A DNA stretch of 9,778 nucleotides from Nitrososphaera sp. UBA210 (GTDB lineage Archaea; Thermoproteota; Nitrososphaeria; Nitrososphaerales; Nitrososphaeraceae): assembly GCA_002494895.1 (NCBI GenBank), contig DADA01000074.1, positions 1-9,778 on the forward strand, read 5' to 3'. The stretch's first letter is position 1; each line of letters starts with the position of its first letter. The translations under genes and the position numbers were made by a program. Positions 1-5,595 of the stretch are shown here, piece by piece. The notes beneath the pieces were generated by a model. It was not told the origin of the DNA. It saw only the letters and a program-made list of their open reading frames with translations, and did no database searches.

Positions 1-960
1 ATGCCGGCGACATCGACGTCTTCGGGCCGGTCATTGGGCGAGAGAGGCGGCGGGAGCATCACCGAGTACGCGTAGAGGCCAAGCAGGACTGCGGTCCCGA
101 CAAGGCCAGAGGTTGACTGCCACAGTTTTTCTGTAGTGAGCCCTGGGCCGCTCCCTTCCTTCAGTGGCACCTACAAGCGTCAGCATCGTATAGAGGACAC
201 CGTAAGTCACCTGCATGCCTCCGGCAACTATCAGGAAGACACTGTATTCTATTCTGAGTGAGGCGTGACCCGAAAAGACCGCGAAGTGTACGAGCCCTCC
301 GGCTATTGCCGCGAACGTCACGACGTATCGCATCATGTCTCCCGGTGCCGCGACGAAATTCCCGCTTTTTTTCTTGCTCCAGTAGGTCAGGCCAAGCACC
401 GCTCCGAAAAGCGCGAGCGGAGTAAATACCGCGCCGACTATCGTGGAAACATAGATGGTTCCAAAACTCTCAGACACTGCCACGTTGAATATCAGTCTCT
501 CGCATTCGCAGCCGGCGCTGCTGCCCAGCGTCGTCCTGGCCGGATCCACGCCGTTTGAATTTACGATTCCGTCCGCGATGCTGAGCACTATCTGGTAGCT
601 GCCCCTTTGGGGAAAGGTGTAGAACACCTGAAAGTCGCCGATGTCCTGTTTCGTCCAAGGGTACGCCTGCAACCGCTCGCCGCTGGAGGCATAGACTTCC
701 ACCATCGTTTCAATGTCGCGGGTGTCGCGGCCTTCTCCGTCCTGGACGCTAAACATGACAGCGGCCGGCTCGTTAGGCGCAGTGTAATCCGGTTCCAGCT
801 GGAGGTAGATGTAATATTCGCCGACGCCACCGCCTCTGGCGTTGTAATGAGTAAAGTGATCGAAATGAGCAAACGCCGCCGGCGCTGCTGACGCAGCTAA
901 AATGAAAACCAGTGCCAGCGCTAGAACGGCAGCCTTCATGCCACGAGGTAAAACCTGCAT
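1..960 (-). CDS. Oxidase-linked exported/membrane protein, frameshifted and truncated by window edge
   Basis: I do not recognise this family. With the ATG at 960 (10 bases after the heme A synthase stop), the protein opens with a signal-like hydrophobic stretch (residues 8-31, ending AAFA), then HFDHFTHY, a beta-rich outer domain (about 45-165, with a Cys-x-Cys at 151-153), and membrane helices near 168-194, 212-231 and 236-263. An ATG at 939 would still keep the signal peptide. In the initial frame, reading past base 170 gives an arginine-rich tail with no helix, stopping at base 31. The next frame instead stays open to the window edge from base 170. It encodes VPLKEGSG, a further helix (GLVGTAVLLGLYAYS) and a Pro/Asp-rich end. 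So the real gene almost certainly switches frame at 160-171 and runs off the window. Its place as the last gene of the oxidase cluster suggests an accessory subunit or copper/assembly factor. That role is inference. Confidence 0.7.
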
Positions 961-970
961 TTCAGGTATA

Positions 971-1426
971 TTACTGTGCCTTTGCAGACGTAATGGCCTT
1001 TTTGCTTTCAAGACGATAAGCGTACATTGCAGTCATCAATACCATGGAAAAGAGGACAATGCCAAGGCCAAGGTGCGCCGTCACCAAGACAGCGTGGAGC
1101 CTCTCGACAATGACAACGGCGCCAAGAACTATCTGGCCTATCACAGCCGCGGACGCGATAATGGTTGCTATCTTCATCGGCTTTGGAGCCTGGCTTGACC
1201 TTAGAGTGAACGCCATGGTGGCGATAACGAGCAGACCCGTCGTCGCGGCTACTGAGCGGTGAAAGTACTCGATGATAAAGTCTTCGTGGGGGACCAGGCC
1301 CTGCGGACACAGCGGCCAGTCGGGGCAGCTGAGCCCGACTCCGGAAGCGCTAACATAGCCGCCGATAAAGATCAGTGAAAAGAGCACGACAAGAGAGGAA
1401 AAAGATAAGGCTTTGATCAGGCGCAT
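971..1426 (-). CDS. ctaA: Compact (four-helix) heme A synthase, CtaA/COX15 family
   Basis: Converts heme O to heme A in the membrane, supplying the a and a3 hemes of the adjacent oxidase. The protein has 151 residues and four predicted helices (about 8-28, 59-76, 84-106, 112-136), half the usual eight-helix CtaA/COX15. Family signatures are visible: GGYVSASG-GLSCPDWPLC with Cys34 and Cys40 in the outer loop; E53-x2-H56-R57, the conserved Glu/His group; QIVLGAVVI at 98-106; and His111 and His118 as further heme-ligand candidates. A compact archaeal form is known from Aeropyrum pernix and is thought to act as a dimer. The start ATG lies 3 bases after the cupredoxin stop, so the two are co-transcribed. 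No heme O synthase (CtaB) gene is in the window. Confidence 0.88.
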   Translation of the reverse strand: MRLIKALSFSSLVVLFSLIFIGGYVSASGVGLSCPDWPLCPQGLVPHEDFIIEYFHRSVAATTGLLVIATMAFTLRSSQAPKPMKIATIIASAAVIGQIVLGAVVIVERLHAVLVTAHLGLGIVLFSMVLMTAMYAYRLESKKAITSAKAQ

Positions 1427-1429
1427 GAT

Positions 1430-2248
1430 CTACTCTACTGTCAGCTTTCCATTCATGTAGGGATGCACCAGGCAGAAATAGTTGTATTCCGCTGGATCGA
1501 GATTCGCAGTGTCAATCGTCGCACTCTGGCCTTCGTTGAGGAATCCCGTGTCGAAAAGCTTGCCTGCATCGGCGCCCGGCGCGGCTCCGTCAGTAACCGT
1601 GTGCAGGATGTTGTCCTTATTGACGACGGATATCTTGTCGCCCTTTTTGACCGTGAACGGGTCTGGGGAATAGTCAGGAGAACCCTGCACTGAGGAGCCT
1701 GCCAGTATGTCGATTGTCGGCCCGCTGGCTGCGCCACCTGTCTCTGCTGCAACAATAGTAAGCGTGCTCGTCATGAACGGGTGCACCTGGCAGTAATAGT
1801 TGAATGAGTCTCCCTCCTTCGCGCCGGTGAGCTCGACAGGGTCTGACTGTGCCCCGCCGTCAAGAAAGCCCGTATCGAATGCGTTGCCTGAATCAGGATC
1901 CGAAGTACCGGTGCCTGAAGTCGAAGTATGCAGGACGTTATCCTGATTGTCCCACACGATCTTGTTTCCCAGCGGGACTTCAGCTGCATCCGGACCATAG
2001 TCAGGAGCACCCTGCACTGAAGAACCTGCCAGTATCGCGATAGTGGTCGTCCCCGCCTGCGGCGGAGGTGGCGGAGGAGGCGGCGGCGGGCGTATCAGAG
2101 CAACGGGAGGCGGGTTGGCAAACATTTCATCAAAGAAAGTCACGGTGATCGCCGCGCCTATCGCAAGGGTGATGCCGACTATGATAATGCCCCTTGACAT
2201 CCTGCCCGGAGATGTAAGTATTATCGGCTCTTTGTCATGGCTGTCCAT
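1430..2248 (-). CDS. Membrane-anchored tandem plastocyanin-like (type 1 copper) protein
   Basis: Likely mobile electron carrier or fixed electron donor to the oxidase, outside the cytoplasmic membrane. The 272-residue protein has a short cytoplasmic start, one helix (about 19-41), a linker with ten consecutive prolines (54-63), then two cupredoxin domains (about 68-167 and 178-272). Each domain has a full type 1 copper set: His107, Cys153, His156, Met159 in the first and His216, Cys259, His262, Met265 in the second (C-x2-H-x2-M). The domains share ILAGSSVQG-PDY near their starts and LFDTGFL/AFDTGFL later, so they arose by tandem duplication. The gene starts 11 bases after subunit I stops and ends 3 bases before heme A synthase begins. 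Thaumarchaea rely on such blue-copper proteins where bacteria use cytochrome c. That it is the direct donor here is inference from position. Confidence 0.88.
   Translation of the reverse strand: MDSHDKEPIILTSPGRMSRGIIIVGITLAIGAAITVTFFDEMFANPPPVALIRPPPPPPPPPPQAGTTTIAILAGSSVQGAPDYGPDAAEVPLGNKIVWDNQDNVLHTSTSGTGTSDPDSGNAFDTGFLDGGAQSDPVELTGAKEGDSFNYYCQVHPFMTSTLTIVAAETGGAASGPTIDILAGSSVQGSPDYSPDPFTVKKGDKISVVNKDNILHTVTDGAAPGADAGKLFDTGFLNEGQSATIDTANLDPAEYNYFCLVHPYMNGKLTVE
1671..1708 (-). repeat. Copy A of an intragenic direct repeat (second cupredoxin domain)
   Basis: A 38-base stretch matching bases 1998-2035 at 35 of 38 positions by hand comparison. It encodes ILAGSSVQG-PDY at the start of the second cupredoxin domain and reflects domain duplication in the gene. 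Two of the three differences are within the GSS region and the third changes Ala to Ser. Confidence 0.8.
1998..2035 (-). repeat. Copy B of an intragenic direct repeat (first cupredoxin domain)
   Basis: Partner of the repeat at 1671-1708, placed 327 bases apart, exactly 109 codons and so in frame. It encodes the matching segment of the first cupredoxin domain. The rest of the two domains has diverged much further. Confidence 0.8.
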
Positions 2249-2259
2249 TCTTGTTCACT

Positions 2260-3786
2260 CTAATGATGAGGTTCCCTTCTGGTATAGTCGTAGTACTGCT
2301 CTCCTATCTGGAACGGATCTCTCATGTCCGCGGGCTTGCCCCTTCCTGCGCTGCTTATCATGTTAGCGATAAAGACCGCGGCGCCGGCCGCAGTTATCCA
2401 CGCGCCAACTGTTGAAATCTGGTTCATGATAATCAGCGGTTCTACTGCAATGTAGTCAAATGTCCTCCTTGGCTGCCCGTACAACCCAAGGACGTGCTGC
2501 GTAAGGAATATCATGCTGACTCCCACGAACATCAGCCAGAATGTCACCATTCCAGCCTTTTCGTTGTACATGCGCCCGGTGATGAACGGGAACAGGTAGT
2601 GTATGAATCCAAGGAATGCAAATGTTATCAGACCCATGACGAAGAGGTGGAAGTGTCCAACGACCCAGTACGAGTCGTGCGTGAGAAAGTCAAGCGGCAT
2701 AGCGGTGTTCACAATTCCGCCAGCTCCCGCGTAGAAGAACAAAATGAGCCCTCCTACTGCAAACGACATCGGAGTACGGAACCGGATCCTCCCTCCCCAC
2801 ATCGTAGCAGTCCAGTTAAAGACGTGCATCGCGGAGGCAGGGACGGCGGCAAGAGTGCCTATCATAAAGACCGTCTTTTCCGTAAAGCTCATGCCAGTCG
2901 CATACATGTGATGCGCCCAGGACGCAAATCCGACGATAGCCAGGAGAACAAAAGCAGCCACTCCAGACTGGTAGCTAAAGATGGGCTTTCTCGAGAACTT
3001 TGGTATTATTTCGTAAACCATGCCGATGGCCGGAATAGCGAATATGTACACCTCCGGGTGGAATGTGAACCAGAAGAGATGCTGGTAGGCTATAGGATCC
3101 CCTCCCATCGCGGGGTTGAAAAAGCCGGATATGCCGAGCCTGTCGGTATAGAGCATGATAAGCGCAGCTGCGAACGTTGGTATTGCCACGATAATCATTA
3201 TTGAAGTCACGAGGATCGCCCATACGAACAGCGATGTCTTCATCAGTGGCAGGTCGGGGTGTTTCATCTTTAGAATCGTCACGATGAAATTGATGGATCC
3301 TAGGATCGATGAAATGCCCAATATTTTGAGGCCAAAGATCCACATCTCTGCGGCAGGGCCGGGCGCGTCCAGAATAGAATACGGCGGTGTCGCGTACCAG
3401 GTAAAGTCCGCCATGCCTAGCCAGACCATTGCCATGGCAGGCGGGATCATCCAGAAAGCGGTGGCGTTCAGCTTGGGCCAGGCCATGTCTTTGTACCTGA
3501 CCATGATCGGGATGAGGTAATTTCCTATCCCGGCCGCAAATGGAATTAGCCAGAGGAACAGCATGTTTGTTCCATGCGTCGTAAAGATCCTGTTGAAAGT
3601 ATTTGGATCCGGAATTATGCCCTGGTTTCCGGGCAGGAACAATTCGGAACGGATTGCAATCGCGAGCGCGCCTCCGATCATAAAAGCAGTGATTGAAAGT
3701 ACGACGTAAAGCAGGCCGATGTCGGTATGATGAGTTGAAAAGAGGATTTCCCACATGGGACGAGGTTTCCTAACTTCGAGAACCAT
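2260..3786 (-). CDS. coxA: Heme-copper oxidase subunit I (cytochrome aa3-type, A-family)
   Basis: Catalytic subunit of the terminal oxidase: reduces O2 to water and pumps protons. The protein has 508 residues and about twelve helices. Visible residues: His71 (FTTHGT) and His380 for low-spin heme a; His378 (VVGHFH) for heme a3; CuB ligands His243, His292 and His293; the cross-link tyrosine Tyr247 in HPEVY; D-channel Asp100 and Asn107 (DMAWPKLN) and Glu245; the Mg pair His370-Asp371; and the QPRR heme-propionate motif at 438-441. Glu245 in HPEVY points to the A1 branch. An ungapped alignment from HHM to WGG places His321 (MHVFNW) where A-family enzymes have the K-channel lysine (IKVFSW). The 66-base gap from subunit II, with a T7 tract and TATA-like boxes, suggests a separate promoter. 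The ATG at 3786 is favoured because MVLEVRKPRPMWEILFSTHH has the usual length ahead of the first helix. Confidence 0.96.
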   Translation of the reverse strand: MVLEVRKPRPMWEILFSTHHTDIGLLYVVLSITAFMIGGALAIAIRSELFLPGNQGIIPDPNTFNRIFTTHGTNMLFLWLIPFAAGIGNYLIPIMVRYKDMAWPKLNATAFWMIPPAMAMVWLGMADFTWYATPPYSILDAPGPAAEMWIFGLKILGISSILGSINFIVTILKMKHPDLPLMKTSLFVWAILVTSIMIIVAIPTFAAALIMLYTDRLGISGFFNPAMGGDPIAYQHLFWFTFHPEVYIFAIPAIGMVYEIIPKFSRKPIFSYQSGVAAFVLLAIVGFASWAHHMYATGMSFTEKTVFMIGTLAAVPASAMHVFNWTATMWGGRIRFRTPMSFAVGGLILFFYAGAGGIVNTAMPLDFLTHDSYWVVGHFHLFVMGLITFAFLGFIHYLFPFITGRMYNEKAGMVTFWLMFVGVSMIFLTQHVLGLYGQPRRTFDYIAVEPLIIMNQISTVGAWITAAGAAVFIANMISSAGRGKPADMRDPFQIGEQYYDYTRREPHH

Positions 3787-3810
3787 ACACTACCCCTGCT
3801 CACCTAGCAT

Positions 3811-3831
3811 GGAATATACTTCAAATAAAAG
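3811..3831 (-). promoter_or_regulatory. Candidate promoter for subunit I
   Basis: Read on the minus strand, this AT-rich block contains TTTTATTTG and then AGTATATTCC. The second box is centred about 30 bases ahead of the ATG at 3786, which would give a nearly leaderless message. The first box would place the start of transcription close to an AGGTGAG sequence (3799-3805) that could act as a ribosome site. It lies directly after the T7 tract ending the subunit II gene, which fits re-initiation of transcription here. Pattern-based only. Confidence 0.4.
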
Positions 3832-3845
3832 TATTTTGGTCTTGT

Positions 3846-3852
3846 AAAAAAA
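3846..3852 (-). terminator. Poly-T stop signal after subunit II
   Basis: Immediately after the TAA of the CuA subunit gene (3853-3855), the minus strand reads seven T in a row. Runs of T downstream of a stop are the typical archaeal intrinsic termination signal. It may be only partial termination, giving more subunit II than downstream message or separating two transcription units. No hairpin accompanies it. Confidence 0.5.
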
Positions 3853-4362
3853 TTACGAAACTGGCACGGAATTCCTGTTGTCAACTGTCAAGCTCGCCGG
3901 CACCAGCTTTTCTCCGGCCTGTTCAAGAGCTGCGTTTGTAACCTCGCCCTCTTCAACAAACAACTTTGCACGCATCTGGTAATGACTAAATCCACAGTAT
4001 TCTCTGCACTGAATCAGGTATTCGCCGGTTGCATCGGGCATGACCCATACAGTATTTATTCTGCCGGGAACGGCGTCCATCATGACCGTAAGGTCAGGTA
4101 TGTTGAAAGCGTGGTTGACATCCATTGAGGTTATCTCAAATTTGTATGGAACATTTTTCTTTAGGTGGAGTTCCCCTACTTCCTTCGTCCCGTCTTCGTG
4201 TTCGAACGTCCAGAGCCATTGCTGAGCAGTTACCTTGACCACCACCGAATCGGGCGGAGCATGATCCAGGAACCTTTCGACATCCCATGACGCGGCGCCG
4301 ACGTAAACAAGGAGAGCGATAACAACGCCGACATAAACCCACTCGTACATCGCATGGCCCAT
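3853..4362 (-). CDS. coxB: Cytochrome oxidase subunit II, CuA domain with single membrane helix
   Basis: Accepts electrons from the cupredoxin donor at the binuclear CuA centre and passes them to heme a of subunit I. The protein has 169 residues: one helix (about 6-26) and then a cupredoxin fold outside the membrane. All CuA ligands are visible: His84 (VNHAFNIP), then Cys119, Glu121, Cys123, His127 and Met130 (C-x3-C-x3-H-x2-M). The aromatic patch for electron entry and exit is QQWLW at 47-51. Classical subunit II has two helices and is longer. This one resembles the short single-helix subunit II of Thermus ba3, although subunit I is A-type. The start overlaps the previous gene's stop by one base (TAATG), so translation is coupled. 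The preceding small gene probably supplies the missing helices. Confidence 0.95.
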   Translation of the reverse strand: MGHAMYEWVYVGVVIALLVYVGAASWDVERFLDHAPPDSVVVKVTAQQWLWTFEHEDGTKEVGELHLKKNVPYKFEITSMDVNHAFNIPDLTVMMDAVPGRINTVWVMPDATGEYLIQCREYCGFSHYQMRAKLFVEEGEVTNAALEQAGEKLVPASLTVDNRNSVPVS

Positions 4363-4631
4363 TAGTGCTGGCCCTCCACCGGTTCACGCGGGATGTTTTT
4401 CTTGTTGGATTCGCGAAACCTGAAAATGACATAGGCAAGAACGCCCATTATTACCGCACCCACCGTAAAGGCAATGACCATCAGCCTGTAAAACAGATCC
4501 CAGATTGCTATCCTGTTAATGAAGGTATTGTCCGATTCCTGAGCGAATGCGGAAAGAACATCGACGGCAAGAAAAGATACCGCAAGTGTTGCGGCGATGA
4601 TCGAGAAAACTAATCCTGAAGATGACGCCAT
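4362..4631 (-). CDS. Small two-helix oxidase subunit, probable split-off N-terminal part of subunit II
   Basis: The protein has 89 residues. Helix one (about 6-28) is followed by a short outer loop and helix two (about 47-70), ending in a basic, hydrophilic tail (RFRESNKKNIPREP). The FRFRE after the second helix resembles the end of the helical hairpin in normal subunit II proteins (VxxFRxR), just before their cupredoxin domain. The next gene starts inside the stop codon (TAATG) and encodes that CuA domain, so I read this as the separated hairpin of subunit II or a dedicated small subunit. The ATG at 4631 is chosen over an upstream one at 4733 because it follows AGAGG and lies a suitable distance from a TATA-like box at 4667-4674. 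The first helix could instead act as a cleaved signal peptide (VLSAFA-QE). Confidence 0.75.
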   Translation of the reverse strand: MASSSGLVFSIIAATLAVSFLAVDVLSAFAQESDNTFINRIAIWDLFYRLMVIAFTVGAVIMGVLAYVIFRFRESNKKNIPREPVEGQH

Positions 4632-4666
4632 TGTGCCTCTTCTGCAATCAAACAGTTCCAAGTTGT

Positions 4667-4674
4667 TATTTAAG
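4667..4674 (-). promoter_or_regulatory. TATA-like box of the oxidase cluster
   Basis: The minus strand reads CCTTAAATAAC here, about 36-43 bases before the ATG at 4631. With the usual archaeal spacing, transcription would begin near 4643-4646, leaving a leader of about a dozen bases that holds AGAGG four bases ahead of the start. It is the only good box in the gap in front of the cluster. Confidence 0.5.
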
Positions 4675-4704
4675 GTTTTGGAAACCGCAAACCGGAGGCT
4701 TTGC

Positions 4705-4712
4705 AAAAAAAA
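4705..4712 (-). terminator. T8 terminator downstream of the polyprenol-kinase-like gene
   Basis: On the minus strand, eight consecutive T lie 84 bases past the stop at 4796. A short hairpin (4755-4760 with 4764-4769, three-base loop) followed by TTT lies between them and may be a first weak stop. The tract precedes the oxidase promoter, so it separates two transcription units reading the same way. Confidence 0.5.
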
Positions 4713-4795
4713 GTCTGTTTTGGTATTCTGCATGGGTCATTCCACAAATGGAAAATCTAGTTGCTGGATCAACTTGAAGTTCCTTGCTCTTTTTC

Positions 4796-5413
4796 CTAGA
4801 GATTGTTGCTAACGACCATTGCAGTCAAACCAGATACGATCGGGATAGTCAGATTGTCGCTAACACGCAGCCGCAAAAGCTCGACCCCCATCCCTGCCAA
4901 TGCAGCTGCTATTGCGGTCATTGGTGAGACAAAAATCAATGCGCCTGCAAAAGCACAGAATACGCCAGCAATGGTTCCTTCAAGACTTTTTCCGCCGGTG
5001 TGAGGGATTTTGTGTTTTCCGAACATTCTGCCCACTACGGACGCAAAGCCGTCTCCCAGAGTGACAACGGCAATTGCCACGTAATTAAAAGGAGCAGGAA
5101 AAATCAGGAGCGATGCTAGGATCCCAGCAGCAAAATACAGTGGCGCTTTTACAAACACCTTCTGATTCTCTCCGCCGATATCATTTCTCATCGCCATTGT
5201 CGTGATGGTAGTAAAAAGCGGGAACGCACGACCCTTCAGGCGATAATGTTCAGAAATCGAATATGTTACTCCGAGGCTCACTATTAGTAAGGCTGCAGGA
5301 ATAATCCCTATCTCAATTGATATTATGATAACTAGAAAGCCAAAGATATGTATTGATTTTCTGAACAGTACCTTCTTGAACTGTGAGAACTTGCTGTTGT
5401 TATGGGTGTTCAA
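4796..5413 (-). CDS. Polyprenol/dolichol/phytol-kinase-like membrane protein
   Basis: A 205-residue integral membrane protein with about six helices, of the SEC59/VTE5 (dolichol, phytol and related isoprenoid-alcohol kinase) family. Visible family marks: RKSIH at 18-22, TLGDGFASVVGR at 118-129, the GKSLEGT motif at 141-147, and DNLTIP at 186-191 near the end. Family members phosphorylate long isoprenoid alcohols using a nucleotide. In an archaeon the likely roles are lipid-carrier phosphate supply for glycosylation, or isoprenoid salvage for membrane lipids. The exact substrate cannot be read from sequence. No in-frame ATG or GTG exists between an upstream stop and the RKSIH motif, so the start is probably the TTG at 5413, with a TATA-like GATAATTAG about 35 bases upstream. 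Confidence 0.78.
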   Translation of the reverse strand: MNTHNNSKFSQFKKVLFRKSIHIFGFLVIIISIEIGIIPAALLIVSLGVTYSISEHYRLKGRAFPLFTTITTMAMRNDIGGENQKVFVKAPLYFAAGILASLLIFPAPFNYVAIAVVTLGDGFASVVGRMFGKHKIPHTGGKSLEGTIAGVFCAFAGALIFVSPMTAIAAALAGMGVELLRLRVSDNLTIPIVSGLTAMVVSNNL

Positions 5414-5595
5414 GTGGTTGCCTGTCGTAATCGATGTTCCTGCCTAATTATCTAGCTGTGAAACGTGTCCAGTTTGTCAAGCGTTGGTACGGGAGTCTAA
5501 GTAAGCGCCGGAAAGGCGGCAGAATTCAGCCGATCGCACCTTCTTGGTTGCTGGTGAATGCGTTCGTCAAAGAGCTAGGCAGAGATTCAATTTCT
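5414..5595. other. Intergenic gap with a strong short hairpin
   Basis: No gene is convincing here. A 72-codon plus-strand frame (5434-5652) runs into the CorA gene and lacks any recognisable feature. The gap contains a perfect CGCC-GGAAA-GGCG hairpin (5506-5518), and a GATAATTAG box (about 5444-5452, minus strand) that could promote the kinase-like gene. No poly-T follows the hairpin on either strand, so it is not an obvious terminator. Confidence 0.45.

Noticed and set aside
961..1011. 17-residue extension of the final cluster gene, from a start at 1011
   Set aside because: Would overlap the heme A synthase gene by 41 bases and put a basic, hydrophilic stretch ahead of the signal peptide; the ATG at 960 leaves a normal 10-base gap.
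2494..3204. 236-codon plus-strand frame opposite oxidase subunit I
   Set aside because: Antisense to a fully conserved gene; His/Arg/Glu/Ser-rich translation without hydrophobic core, a shadow of the codon pattern.
2975..3754. 259-codon alternative frame on the minus strand inside subunit I
   Set aside because: Out of frame with the conserved heme and copper ligands and lacks the expected membrane helices.
4632..4733. 34-residue N-terminal extension of the small oxidase protein, from an ATG at 4733
   Set aside because: It would include the TATA-like box and the T8 run as coding sequence, and it lacks membrane or subunit features; the ATG at 4631 has a ribosome site.
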